NCBI RefSeq assembly: GCF_023155095.1
Contig: NZ_JAKNDA010000007.1
Location: forward strand, 1 to 64,000
Length of the DNA stretch: 64,000 nucleotides
DNA from: Idiomarina aminovorans
GTDB lineage: Bacteria > Pseudomonadota > Gammaproteobacteria > Enterobacterales > Alteromonadaceae
Direction of reading: 5' to 3'
How positions within the stretch are numbered: position 1 is the stretch's first letter; each line of letters begins with the position of its first letter. Below are positions 36,161-45,520 of this stretch, in pieces. The notes under the pieces were generated by a model. That model did no database searches. It had not been told where the DNA came from and was given only the letters and a program-made list of their open reading frames with translations. Made by a program: the position numbers and the translations under genes.

Positions 36161-36929
36161 TATTGATGTGTCGAATTTATCCATTGGCCGACAACAAGTG
36201 TTATCGTCGCTTAACCTGAGTGTAGAGGCAAACCAGTTTGTTGCTATTGTGGGTGAAAATGGTGCGGGTAAATCGACTTTTCTTAATATGTTGGCCGGAG
36301 AGCTTCCATACCTCGGCTGGGTCTATTTAAATGGTAAAGAGCTAAATTCCTGGGAAGCGCTAAAGCTGGCACCAATCAGGGCAGTTATGGAGCAACAGCT
36401 AACCGCACCGGAAGGTCTATCGGTTCAGGAACTGGTTGCTATGGGCCGTTACTGGTCACGCGAGTCAGATGCCGACGCTGAAAAGCGCGCAAACGGTTGG
36501 TTAGAGCGGTTCGACTTAGTGTCGATGGGTAGACGCAGTATCGAAAGTTTATCGGGTGGTGAGCAGCAGCGGGCGCATCTGGCGCGTTGCTTATGTCAGT
36601 TAGATAAAGACTTACCCGGCGAGCAACTCCTGTTGTTGGATGAGCCAACTTCTGCACTGGATGTTTATCACCAACACGCGGTATTGCATGAAATTAAGTC
36701 GTTTAGTAAAAAAGGCAATTTGGTTTTGTCGATAATGCATGATCTAAACTTGGCCTCTTTGTATGCTGATAAAGTGATCGTTTTAGGAAATGGTTGTATT
36801 CAGCATATCGACACCCCGGAAAGCGTGTTTCGGGAGGATGTGCTTGAGCGAACTTACCATACCCCGGTTTATGTCAGCTCGCATCCGAGCTTTTTAAAGC
36901 CGATGATTTTTACCGAGCCCAGACGTTAA
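36153..36929 (+). CDS. hmuV: Hemin ABC transporter ATPase HmuV
   Basis: 258 residues with Walker A GENGAGKST, signature SLSGGEQQRAHLARCL, Walker B LLLLDEPTSALD and the switch His (IMHDLNLA). It powers HmuU. Typical of heme-type ATPases, it has an extended stretch before the Walker B motif (CQLDKDLPGEQLLLLDEP). Confidence 0.93.
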   Translation: MLDIDVSNLSIGRQQVLSSLNLSVEANQFVAIVGENGAGKSTFLNMLAGELPYLGWVYLNGKELNSWEALKLAPIRAVMEQQLTAPEGLSVQELVAMGRYWSRESDADAEKRANGWLERFDLVSMGRRSIESLSGGEQQRAHLARCLCQLDKDLPGEQLLLLDEPTSALDVYHQHAVLHEIKSFSKKGNLVLSIMHDLNLASLYADKVIVLGNGCIQHIDTPESVFREDVLERTYHTPVYVSSHPSFLKPMIFTEPRR

Positions 36930-36942
36930 GGAGTGTTTTACA

Positions 36943-37677
36943 ATGAATGAACGAATAACAGCAGCGCGGGAAGCGCGCGAATTAGCGCAGCGTAATGACA
37001 CTGCCGTGTTATCAACGATTTCGAAAAAGTTGATGGGTTATCCTTTTGGCTCTGTATCTCCTTTTATGCTGTCTGCAGAAGGTCAGGTTATTTTCTATGT
37101 GTCTGACATTGCGCAGCACGCTCGTAATCTATCGGTAGACAACCGCTTAAGCATTACGGTGTTTGATGCGGCAGAGCGTGGTGACCAGAATACTCAAGGG
37201 CGACTCACGTTAACCGGTAACGCACGGTTGCTAGAGGATGAATCGCTGAGTGAATTGTATTTTCTGCGCTTTCCAGATGCTCTGAGTTATCGAAACGCGC
37301 ATGATTTTAAGTTCTGGCAAATGGACGTTGAGCACATTCGCTACATTGGTGGTTTTGGTGAAATTTTCTGGATAAACCCGGGCGAATGGCTACTGCCTGA
37401 GCCGGAGTGGAATTCGGACGAAGCACTAGCGATGATACAGCACATGAATGAGGATCATGCCGACGCTTGTCGTCTTATTTTGCGCCAACAATTCGCGGAG
37501 TTTCGTCACGTTAATGGCTCAGTCAAAATGATCAGTGTTTATCCGGAGGGGTTTCATCTAATGGCCGATGCGCGCAGTATCTTTATTCCTTTTGAGACAA
37601 CGTGTGCGACTGCCGGGGAAGTCAGAATGCAATTGGTAAAAATGACTCATGCTGCGCGGGGAAACGCCGTTGCTTAG
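36943..37677 (+). CDS. hugZ: HugZ/HutZ-family heme utilisation protein
   Basis: 244 residues: an N-terminal split-barrel domain of the pyridoxamine-phosphate-oxidase fold (about 1-155) and a C-terminal DUF2470-type domain with QHMNEDHADAC. HugZ/HutZ proteins bind heme and open it to release iron in the cytoplasm. It closes the hmuTUV operon (13-base gap), giving a full path from outer membrane to iron release. Its stop overlaps the convergent DUF2062 stop by 4 bases. Confidence 0.9.
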   Translation: MNERITAAREARELAQRNDTAVLSTISKKLMGYPFGSVSPFMLSAEGQVIFYVSDIAQHARNLSVDNRLSITVFDAAERGDQNTQGRLTLTGNARLLEDESLSELYFLRFPDALSYRNAHDFKFWQMDVEHIRYIGGFGEIFWINPGEWLLPEPEWNSDEALAMIQHMNEDHADACRLILRQQFAEFRHVNGSVKMISVYPEGFHLMADARSIFIPFETTCATAGEVRMQLVKMTHAARGNAVA

Positions 37678-38150
37678 GGCGCTCTGTTTCGGAAAATAAT
37701 TACCACAGCCCAGTAGCTAATAATACAAGCGGGTATCGCAAAAACAAGGCTGCCGAGAATAAGCTGTTCAGATTCAGCCAGTAAAAAGCTTAAGGTTGAA
37801 TCTGAACCGGAGGTTTCTGCGGTTTCGGCTAGCAGCCAGTCACCTATTCTGTTCCAGCTATAATATAAAGGCCCCATGGTTAATGGGTTACTGACCCAGG
37901 TTGCCGCAAATGCCAGCGGAAAATTAGCACGAAATACGAGACAGCAGGGCAGCACCAGCAACGTCTGAAACCCGACCGTTGGTGTCAGGCCAAAAAAAAG
38001 ACCGATGCTGATACCCCGCGCTATTGCCAGCAAACCTTTATCAAAACAGTTAAAGCGCTTGAGTAAACGCAAGCTTTTAGGATTATTCCGTAACCACTGG
38101 CGATTATTTTTTTTCAGACGTTGTTGTGTTTTTTCGAACATATTACGCAT
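37674..38150 (-). CDS. DUF2062 membrane protein
   Basis: 158 residues; DUF2062 family, with a basic N-terminus, two to three transmembrane helices and the characteristic GLFFGLTPTVGFQT and WVSNPLTMGPLY. Function unknown; it is often found beside lipid or glycosyltransferase genes. Its start overlaps the stop of the upstream methyltransferase (TAATG), so the two are co-translated. Confidence 0.85.
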   Translation of the reverse strand: MRNMFEKTQQRLKKNNRQWLRNNPKSLRLLKRFNCFDKGLLAIARGISIGLFFGLTPTVGFQTLLVLPCCLVFRANFPLAFAATWVSNPLTMGPLYYSWNRIGDWLLAETAETSGSDSTLSFLLAESEQLILGSLVFAIPACIISYWAVVIIFRNRAP

Positions 38151-38698
38151 TAGTTACTGCAATGATACACATAAGCGGGTGGAATATTTTGCCAGACATA
38201 ACGTCTGTCCAGTTTCTGAAAATGCTTTGCTAAAAGCGGTTCCAGCTGTTTTGAATACTGATACAAAATTAACTGCCCATCAGCTGCCAGAGCTTCCTTT
38301 ATTTGCTCCAGTAAAACTTGCTGGTCAGTTTTTGAAAAGTTAGCAAAAGGCAGAGACGATACAATGTAGTTTGACTGTGTTTTATTGTGCTTTTTCAAAG
38401 ACGCTAAAAGTTTGAAGGCGTCATAAGCCATTTCTGTTTCAGGAAAGCGCTTGACTAATCTTTGATGAAGCTCTTGGTCGAATTCAAAGCAAATAAATAA
38501 CGTATCAGCCGAATGTTGCTTAACGATACTTTCTGTAACGGCTCCGGTGCCTGCGCCTAGCTCAACAATGACATCTGTTTTCTGCCAGTTTATACCCGAG
38601 AGCAAAGCACTCACTAAATAACGGGAACTGGGCATAACGCTACCCATGGTTTTCGGAGAACGCAGAAAACTTCTTAGAAACTGCCAATGTTTGACCAA
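38150..38698 (-). CDS. Small class I SAM methyltransferase, phospholipid N-methyltransferase-like
   Basis: 182 residues. It begins with FLRSFLRSPKTMGSVMPSSRYL, as in PmtA-like phosphatidylethanolamine methyltransferases and rRNA-dimethylase relatives, followed by the SAM loop VELGAGTGAVTESI and SSLPFANF. The likely substrate is a membrane phospholipid, inferred from family resemblance and from the lipid-related neighbours. No experimental inference is possible from the sequence alone. Confidence 0.75.
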   Translation of the reverse strand: MVKHWQFLRSFLRSPKTMGSVMPSSRYLVSALLSGINWQKTDVIVELGAGTGAVTESIVKQHSADTLFICFEFDQELHQRLVKRFPETEMAYDAFKLLASLKKHNKTQSNYIVSSLPFANFSKTDQQVLLEQIKEALAADGQLILYQYSKQLEPLLAKHFQKLDRRYVWQNIPPAYVYHCSN

Positions 38699-38850
38699 AA
38701 GAGCGCCCTTTAAAAAATGAATAAAAGAACAGTTACGACTACAAAAAATATACCGATCAAGTCTAACCCAGTTTATTGCGTTTTGACATCGTTAGCGTGC
38801 AACTCCATAATCCGAAGTCTTTAGGCTTTGCGGGGAGTGAAGAGCAAAAA

Positions 38851-39915
38851 ATGGCAGCTTCAGCGGAAGAAGATAAGCAGTATAAAGCTTCATGGAAGAG
38901 CTTAACGCTGTTCAGCGTGTTATTTGTTCTGCTTACGGCTGTCGGTTTCTACGCCATTTACAACCACTTTTCCGGGCGCAGCTTAACTTTCGATTTTCGC
39001 CTGTTTGCGCCAGAAGTGATTAGTGCTGCCGTTTTATTGTTACTGATTTACTTCGCTGCCGATGGTCTTCGCCTGTATTATACCTTGCGTGCGCTGGGTT
39101 ACCAAATACCTAAAAACGCCATGGCCAAACTGGTGTTTATTAATATTTTCTTCTCCAATATTACGCCTATGGCTACCGGCGGCGGTTTTGCTCAGGTGTG
39201 GTTTTTGCACGAGCATGGCGTACCCATTGGCAGAGCAACGGCGGCAACGACAATTCGTACCGTGTTGGCTATTCTCTTTATTTTCTCACTGACGCCGGCG
39301 TTCCTGCTGACTCTGGAGCCTTTACAGGATAAAGCCATTATGAGTGATATTGGTACGGTGATTGCGGCTTTTATTATGCTTTATTTGCTCTTTTTTGCGG
39401 TGTTTTTATTGCGCGCGCATTGGTTGATAGGGCCGTTAAGTTATCTGTGTAAAGGCATACACAAGCTGCAGTTGATTAGCCCGGAGCGGCATTTACGTTG
39501 GCAGTATAAAACCCGGCGCGAGATGTTGCGTTTCTCCCGCAGTTTTTCGGCGTACTGCCGGGGTTCCAAAGTGTCGATTGCGCTGTCGGTATTGTTTACC
39601 TTTATTTTTTTGCTCAGTTTATTCAGCTTCCCGGCGTTACTGATGTGGGGGCTGGGCTATGATGTCGACTACCTGGTAAGTCTGGGCTTATTAGTTGTCA
39701 CAACATTTATTATGTATTTTGCGCCAACGCCCGGTGCCTCGGGTATTTCTGAAGGGGTATTTGGCAGTTTTTTCAGCGATATTCTGGCCAATAACCACTT
39801 ATTGCTAGTGACCTTTAGCTGGCGTTTTCTGACCATTTATTTGGGTATGCTGTTGGGACTGTTTATTTTACAACGATATCTTGTTCAATCCGCTAAAACA
39901 CAGGGCATACAATGA
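38851..39915 (+). CDS. Flippase-like / LPG-synthase transmembrane-domain membrane protein (UPF0104)
   Basis: 354 residues from ATG at 38851 (GAAGAG upstream); the open frame extends 25 codons upstream from a TTG without support. About eight transmembrane helices with family motifs NITPMATGGGFAQ and PTPGASGISEGVFG of the lysylphosphatidylglycerol-synthase TM/flippase-like family. The C-terminal aminoacyl-transfer domain of MprF is absent. Probably moves or modifies a lipid. Its stop overlaps the start of the next gene (ATGA), so the two work together. Confidence 0.85.
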   Translation: MAASAEEDKQYKASWKSLTLFSVLFVLLTAVGFYAIYNHFSGRSLTFDFRLFAPEVISAAVLLLLIYFAADGLRLYYTLRALGYQIPKNAMAKLVFINIFFSNITPMATGGGFAQVWFLHEHGVPIGRATAATTIRTVLAILFIFSLTPAFLLTLEPLQDKAIMSDIGTVIAAFIMLYLLFFAVFLLRAHWLIGPLSYLCKGIHKLQLISPERHLRWQYKTRREMLRFSRSFSAYCRGSKVSIALSVLFTFIFLLSLFSFPALLMWGLGYDVDYLVSLGLLVVTTFIMYFAPTPGASGISEGVFGSFFSDILANNHLLLVTFSWRFLTIYLGMLLGLFILQRYLVQSAKTQGIQ

Positions 39916-42131
39916 ATAAAACCAAATTACTGAAAGCTCTGTTTTACTTAAATATTGCCGTTGTGGTCGGGTTGATTGGTTACAAAATTTATTTGAATCT
40001 GGTCACTTCTGAGTTTGAAGCCAAGCATACCGACCAGCTTGCGGCCATCAGTGCGCGACTGGAAGGTCAGGAGAGCTACAGTTTTGCGGTTGTAGGCAAT
40101 ATTAATAACTCGGTGGGTATATTTGAGCGCCGCATTATTCCCATGCTGAATGACACCACTATCGATTTTTTAGTATCGGCGGGTAATGCAGTTAGCAGCG
40201 GTGGCGAAGACAAATACCGTGCGATAAAAGGCACTTTATCTCATCTAAACATGCCGTATTTGCTGACTTTTGGTAATAATGAGTACGAAGAATTTGGCAG
40301 CTTTCGTTTTTACGACCACTACGGACCACATTTTTTCAGCTTTACCGCAGGTTCCAGCCGTTTTATTTTCCTCGACAGCACGGGTAAAACGCCCTGGCAA
40401 TGGCAGTTGAGATGGTTAACGGACATTCTGAAAACCGATAATTCAGAGCATCGCTTTGTGTATATTGGGCATCCACCGCTGGAGCCGGAAGAAGAATTCT
40501 TTTTGGCTGAGGAGGACGATTTTTTGCAGCCTCTTGAGTTCCGGCAGGCGCTGCTGAAAACCTTGAGTAACTTCGGCGTTGATGGTGTTTTTTCATCCAA
40601 TGTTTCCATTTACTCTGAGCGCGAGTACAACGACACTCCTTACATCACGACCGGCGGCGCTGGTGGCCTGGTACTGAATCAGGATGAAAGCTTCTATCAT
40701 TATGTAAAGGTTACGGTCAGTGCCGATGGCTCGGTTGCACATTCGGTTGAAAAGTTGGAAATAGGGCAACACCCTATTTTAAAGCAGCTGGAAAGTCTTT
40801 GGTTCTTTATCCATTCGTTATTTTATGTGGGTTACCTGAACTTTATTCTGCTGGTGAGTTTGTTTTTGATAATAAGCACTAAGCTTTATAACGCGGTTTT
40901 TGTGGGCAAAGAATATTACCCCGACTACGACATTGACCCAGGCCCCTGGTCTAAGAAACGCCTGCGCGTGGCTATGTTTACCAATAACTACCTGCCGTTT
41001 ATTGGTGGGGTTCCAATTTCCATTGAGCGTTTGCGTAAGGGCTTAGTTAAGCTGAAAGATACCGTGCTGGTTGTGGCGCCACGTTATCAAAAGCAAAAAG
41101 AAAAAGAACAGCACGTGGTGCGCATGCCGTCGTTGTTCTCTTTTGGTGATAAAAGCGAGTTTCGTTTTGCCAATATTTTTTCCGGTGCCGTACGTAAGAA
41201 AGTCAAAGCCTTTAAGCCAGACCTGATTCACGTGCATCATCCTTTCTGGATAGGCTCCTTGGGTGTTTTTATGGCGCGCCGGCTTAAAGTACCGGTGGTT
41301 TACACTTACCATACCCGGTTGGAGCATTATGCGCATTTCGTTTTTTTACCGGGTTCCTTGTTTCGCAATATTATTGCGCACTTTTTGGTGCGTCGCTTTG
41401 CCAATAAGTGCGATGGCGTTATTGTGCCGACCCAGTCCACGGAAGAATATTTGCGCATGATAGGCGTGAAGCGCCCAACCTATGTGCAGCCAACCGGTAT
41501 TGAGTTTGATAGCTTTCAGCAAGTTGACCGAAAGCAGTTAGAAGCTCTGCGGCAGCAACAGAATCTGGGCGATGAAACGGTGTTTGTCAGTGTGTCCCGG
41601 TTGTCGAATGAGAAAAATATCGACTTTATGATAGAGGCGGTGGCGCAACTGAAGGAACAAACCGATAAACCATTCCGCCTGCTCATTGTGGGTGACGGTC
41701 ATCAGCGCCATCGGTTACAGGAGCGTATTAATGATATGGAACTGCAGCAATACATTATTCTGGTCGGCGCAGTGCCGCCGGAGCAGGTGGCAAGCTGGTA
41801 TCAATTAGGTGATGCCTTCTTGTTCGCCTCTCAGTCAGAAACTCAGGGCATGGTTATTCTGGAAGCCATGGCCGCCGGGTTGCCAGTGGTTGCTGTACGC
41901 TCCAGCGGCATTGATGACGTAGTAGAAGATGGGCATAACGGTTATAAAACGCCCGCCAGGCAGGCGTTGTGGTGCGAACGGGTAAAGCAATTACTGGATG
42001 ACGACGCTTTACGCCAGAGCATGGCTGAAAATGCTCTGGCGTTTGCGCGTGACTATTCTGTAGAAAAATTCAGCGACGACGTTCGCCATATTTACGCCGA
42101 AACACTGGCCCGGTATCACCAGAAAAAATAA
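39912..42131 (+). CDS. Fusion: degenerate metallophosphoesterase domain + GT4 glycosyltransferase
   Basis: 739 residues. N-terminal helix (about 8-28); a calcineurin-like phosphoesterase fold (about 55-285) whose metal ligands are replaced: the DxH position is VVGNINN, GD is AGN, GNHE is GNNE, and GHxH is SSNVS. A membrane hairpin (about 295-330) follows, then a complete GT4 domain with FIGGVPISIERL, LIHVHHPFW, SRLSNEKN and the Glu-x7-Glu motif in SETQGMVILEAMAAG. The GT half looks active and resembles lipid-glucosyl/mannosyltransferases. The phosphoesterase half is a probable pseudoenzyme facing the periplasm. Translationally coupled to the flippase-like gene. Confidence 0.85.
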   Translation: MNKTKLLKALFYLNIAVVVGLIGYKIYLNLVTSEFEAKHTDQLAAISARLEGQESYSFAVVGNINNSVGIFERRIIPMLNDTTIDFLVSAGNAVSSGGEDKYRAIKGTLSHLNMPYLLTFGNNEYEEFGSFRFYDHYGPHFFSFTAGSSRFIFLDSTGKTPWQWQLRWLTDILKTDNSEHRFVYIGHPPLEPEEEFFLAEEDDFLQPLEFRQALLKTLSNFGVDGVFSSNVSIYSEREYNDTPYITTGGAGGLVLNQDESFYHYVKVTVSADGSVAHSVEKLEIGQHPILKQLESLWFFIHSLFYVGYLNFILLVSLFLIISTKLYNAVFVGKEYYPDYDIDPGPWSKKRLRVAMFTNNYLPFIGGVPISIERLRKGLVKLKDTVLVVAPRYQKQKEKEQHVVRMPSLFSFGDKSEFRFANIFSGAVRKKVKAFKPDLIHVHHPFWIGSLGVFMARRLKVPVVYTYHTRLEHYAHFVFLPGSLFRNIIAHFLVRRFANKCDGVIVPTQSTEEYLRMIGVKRPTYVQPTGIEFDSFQQVDRKQLEALRQQQNLGDETVFVSVSRLSNEKNIDFMIEAVAQLKEQTDKPFRLLIVGDGHQRHRLQERINDMELQQYIILVGAVPPEQVASWYQLGDAFLFASQSETQGMVILEAMAAGLPVVAVRSSGIDDVVEDGHNGYKTPARQALWCERVKQLLDDDALRQSMAENALAFARDYSVEKFSDDVRHIYAETLARYHQKK

Positions 42132-42133
42132 CG

Positions 42134-42589
42134 TTACAAAATATGGTTACCGAACACCAGAAGCTGACAGACAATCGCCGCGGTGGTGAGTAACACGCGG
42201 ATACGATAATACCCCATGTAAGAGGTCATGGCGGAGCTACGCGCGAGCTTTTGTTCAATATACAGAACTAACGCAAAGCCTGCCATTTGCAAGCCAAGTG
42301 ACCAGGCTGGAGCGTGAATCAATATTGTAAACCATGCCAGCAGGGCAAAGACATTACTGAACAGCAACAAGCCCATGGTTTTTTCACTTTCGGCGCGATG
42401 TAATGCACGGCCCCATAAAATACCCCCCAAGAAGCTCAGAATAATGGCGCCATAAGTGATTAAAAACTCCAGTGGTTGAATACCCCAAAAAGCTCCGGTA
42501 TGCATCAAAGCGGCAAGAGAGGATGCTAAAAAGGGCACTAACCCAAGAAAACCGAGAATGTAAATTAACCAGTTTTTACTTGTATTCAT
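42134..42589 (-). CDS. DUF3429 membrane protein
   Basis: 151 residues with four to five transmembrane helices; the DUF3429 signature is seen in GLVPFLASSLAAL and SFLGGILWGRAL. Function unknown. It ends 2 bases from the convergent glycosyltransferase stop and is divergent from the cry-DASH gene; in several genomes DUF3429 genes accompany photolyases, from memory. Confidence 0.8.
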   Translation of the reverse strand: MNTSKNWLIYILGFLGLVPFLASSLAALMHTGAFWGIQPLEFLITYGAIILSFLGGILWGRALHRAESEKTMGLLLFSNVFALLAWFTILIHAPAWSLGLQMAGFALVLYIEQKLARSSAMTSYMGYYRIRVLLTTAAIVCQLLVFGNHIL

Positions 42590-42661
42590 AAAATGAGTTT
42601 CCCCAGAACGTTTCCTTATTGTTTTACGTTAAATGTTGCTTTGCGTTTAGTCTAATTTTAA

Positions 42662-44023
42662 ATGGTTTACGTAATGAATACTAAACAACAACCAGCAGTT
42701 ATTATGGCAGATTATCAGCTCGGCTTATTTATATTTCGAAACGACTTGAGAGTGGAAGACAACCTTGCGTTGCAGCAGGCTGCGCAACGCAGTAAAACCC
42801 TTATTTGCTGCTTTTGTTTTAACCCCGACAACAATAAGCATGGGCATTATGGTATTCCGGCCATGAGCCAACGGCGTGTTATTTTTCTGCAACAAAGCCT
42901 GCGACAACTCAGCACGGAACTTGAAAGCCGAGGTCAAAAATTGATAGTTCTGACAGGAACTTTTGATCGATTGATAACCGAACTCATTTCCGAACAACAA
43001 GTGGATGCCGTATTTTTAAGTCAGCATCAGGGCTATTACGAGAAGTTTCAGTTGGGTTTATTGCAGCGCAGGTTTCCGTTCTTACCTTTTCATGAAATTT
43101 CAAACAACACGCTTTTCTCAGAGCATCAATTACCGTTTCGGTTGAATGATCTGCCGGATACTTTTACGCAATTTAGAAAAAAAGTTGAGCTACTAGATAA
43201 GAATTTTTCGCTTCAGCTGATACATTCACTGCCTCCTTCACCGAAACAGATAAACCACCGAATTGTGAAAGATGAGAGCATCGCGGTTTCCGCATCGGCT
43301 GACTTTGAGGGAGGAGCAATAGCAGGAGCGGAACATCTGCAGCGCTATTTTTCAGGTCAACAGGCAAGTACCTATAAACAAACCCGGAACGCTTTAGATG
43401 ATTTTCCAAGCTCGACCAAGTTTTCGCCCTGGCTGGCGCTGGGCTGCCTTTCTGTCAGGCAAATTATGGCGGAGTTAAGAGCCTACGAAGCACAGTTTGG
43501 CGAGAATGAATCCAGCTACTGGATAAGTTTTGAGTTGTTGTGGCGCGAGTATTTTTTTTGGTACGCCCTTAAGCACGGAAAGCGTCTGTTTGCATTTTCC
43601 GGGATATCCGGGAAGTCGCCTAAAACGAGTTTTTATTCTGAGCGGTTTCAAAAGTGGTGCTCAGGCAATACGCCTTACCCCATAGTCAACGCCTGTATGA
43701 AGCAACTTAATGCGACCGGTTATATGTCCAACCGTGGCCGCCAGTTGGTTGCCAGTTGCTTCGTACATGAACTAAGCCTCGACTGGCGCTACGGCGCGGC
43801 TTATTTTGAACAGCAATTGATGGATTATGATGTTTCTTCTAACTGGGGTAACTGGCAGTACCTGGCGGGTGTCGGAGCGGACCCGAGAGGTCACCGGCAG
43901 TTTAATCTGGAAAAACAGGCGGAACGTTACGACCCGGACAATGAGTTTATTGAACGCTGGGCCGGTGACTTATCCGGACACCCCATAGACAGTGTTGATG
44001 CTGCAGACTGGCCGGTGCGTTGA
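42662..44023 (+). CDS. Cryptochrome DASH / single-strand DNA photolyase
   Basis: Up to 453 residues: an N-terminal alpha/beta antenna domain (LFIFRNDLRVEDN) and a C-terminal FAD domain with DASH features (WREYFFWYALKHG, NWGNWQYLAGVGADPRGHR, ERYDPDNEFIERW). Uses blue light to repair cyclobutane dimers in single-stranded or looped DNA. The start is uncertain: ATG at 42662, 42674 or 42704 lack good ribosome sites; 42704 (MADYQLG) best fits homologue length. Overlaps the second photolyase-like gene. Confidence 0.9.
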   Translation: MVYVMNTKQQPAVIMADYQLGLFIFRNDLRVEDNLALQQAAQRSKTLICCFCFNPDNNKHGHYGIPAMSQRRVIFLQQSLRQLSTELESRGQKLIVLTGTFDRLITELISEQQVDAVFLSQHQGYYEKFQLGLLQRRFPFLPFHEISNNTLFSEHQLPFRLNDLPDTFTQFRKKVELLDKNFSLQLIHSLPPSPKQINHRIVKDESIAVSASADFEGGAIAGAEHLQRYFSGQQASTYKQTRNALDDFPSSTKFSPWLALGCLSVRQIMAELRAYEAQFGENESSYWISFELLWREYFFWYALKHGKRLFAFSGISGKSPKTSFYSERFQKWCSGNTPYPIVNACMKQLNATGYMSNRGRQLVASCFVHELSLDWRYGAAYFEQQLMDYDVSSNWGNWQYLAGVGADPRGHRQFNLEKQAERYDPDNEFIERWAGDLSGHPIDSVDAADWPVR

Positions 44024-44025
44024 TT

Positions 44026-45477
44026 ATGAACAATAGCCTTGCTGTTGTATGGTTGAAGCGCGATTTGCGACTGTCTGACCACGACGCGTTAGCCGCCGCT
44101 CTGAAAAATCACGATTCGGTTTTGCTGTGGTATAACGTTGAACCGATGTTGCTGGATGACCCGCATTACGATACCCGGCACTGGCGGTTTGTCTGGCAAA
44201 GCCTGTGTGATATGAACGAGCAACTGAAACCATATGGTGCGAAATTGCATATTTCTTGTGGTGACACCATAGAGCAGTTGCAACGCATACAGACCCACTT
44301 CGGTAACATTAAACTTTACAGCTATCAGGAAGTTGGGTTAATCAATACCTACGAGCGTGACAGGCAGGTTGCGAAGTTTTGTCGTGAGCAACACATAAAC
44401 TGGCAGCAATTTCCCTACGGTGCCGTAATAAGGGCGGCGCGTTCGCGTGCCGGCTGGCGAAAAAATTGGAATAAAACGATGCGAGCAGAGCCTGCAACCC
44501 TCGATTTAACCCGCATTGTTGCCAGTCCTTTTGATGTTTACCATGCGCCTGTCCAGTGGCAGAAGCATGACCCAATGTTCCAAAAAGGGGGGGAGTCTGC
44601 AGCCCGGCAGACATTATTGTCTTTCTTTGAAGGCCGGGGAAAATTGTATTCAATGAATATTTCCAAGCCGGAACTCAGTCGCGAAAGCTGCAGTCGGCTA
44701 TCGGCTTATCTAGCCTGGGGTAATTTAAGTTTGCGACAGGTGTATCAGTATTGCCTGACCTACTGGCAGACGCCCGGCTGGAAAAAACCTTTACGTGCGC
44801 TAGTTTCAAGGCTGCACTGGCATTGTCATTTTATTCAGAAGTTTGAAAGCGAAATCACTCAGCAGCACAAGCCTATCAACCGCGGTTACGAGACCTTACC
44901 GTTTCGCAATGACGAGTCTGTTGTTCAGCATTTAGACGCCTGGAAACAGGGTAAAACCGGTTATCCCTTAGTAGATGCCTGCATGCGTTGTCTGATTCAA
45001 ACCGGGTACATTAACTTCAGAATGCGCGCTATGTTGGTGAGTTTTTTGTGTCATCATCTGGCAATAGACTGGCGTCTGGGAGCCGATTATTTAGCGTCTC
45101 TGTTTCTCGATTTTGAGCCGGGCATTCATTATCCACAGTTTCAAATGCAGGCGGGAGTGACCGGAATTAACACCGTGCGCATCTATAACCCGACAAAGCA
45201 GGCTCTTGAACAGGATGCCGACGGGACGTTTATACGCATCTGGCTGCCGGAGTTAGCTGAGCTACCCAATGAGTTAGCTATTGAGCCCTGGCAGATCACT
45301 CCTATGGAAGCTGCTATGTTTAATTTTCATCTGGGGAAAGATTACCCGTATCCTGTGGTCGATAAAAATCAATACCGAGAAACCATGAGCAAGAACCTCT
45401 GGGACTGGCGCAAAAGCGCTCTTGTTCAACTGGAGAATAAAAGAATACTCAGCCGGCACGTTGATCGTTCAGGCTAG
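44026..45477 (+). CDS. Second cryptochrome/photolyase-family flavoprotein
   Basis: 483 residues from ATG at 44026, two bases after the cry-DASH stop (the open frame also offers TTG at 44020). It has the antenna domain (VVWLKRDLRLSDHDAL) and an FAD-binding domain (LHWHCHFIQKFE, YPLVDACMRCLIQTGYINFRMRAM), but it differs from classical PhrB and DASH. It is a less-studied subgroup whose substrate (CPD, 6-4 photoproduct or signalling) cannot be told. Co-transcription with cry-DASH suggests a shared light or UV response. Confidence 0.85.
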   Translation: MNNSLAVVWLKRDLRLSDHDALAAALKNHDSVLLWYNVEPMLLDDPHYDTRHWRFVWQSLCDMNEQLKPYGAKLHISCGDTIEQLQRIQTHFGNIKLYSYQEVGLINTYERDRQVAKFCREQHINWQQFPYGAVIRAARSRAGWRKNWNKTMRAEPATLDLTRIVASPFDVYHAPVQWQKHDPMFQKGGESAARQTLLSFFEGRGKLYSMNISKPELSRESCSRLSAYLAWGNLSLRQVYQYCLTYWQTPGWKKPLRALVSRLHWHCHFIQKFESEITQQHKPINRGYETLPFRNDESVVQHLDAWKQGKTGYPLVDACMRCLIQTGYINFRMRAMLVSFLCHHLAIDWRLGADYLASLFLDFEPGIHYPQFQMQAGVTGINTVRIYNPTKQALEQDADGTFIRIWLPELAELPNELAIEPWQITPMEAAMFNFHLGKDYPYPVVDKNQYRETMSKNLWDWRKSALVQLENKRILSRHVDRSG

Positions 45478-45520
45478 AGAACCAGTAAATTAAATGTCAA
45501 ACAATGGTAAATGAGCTGTA

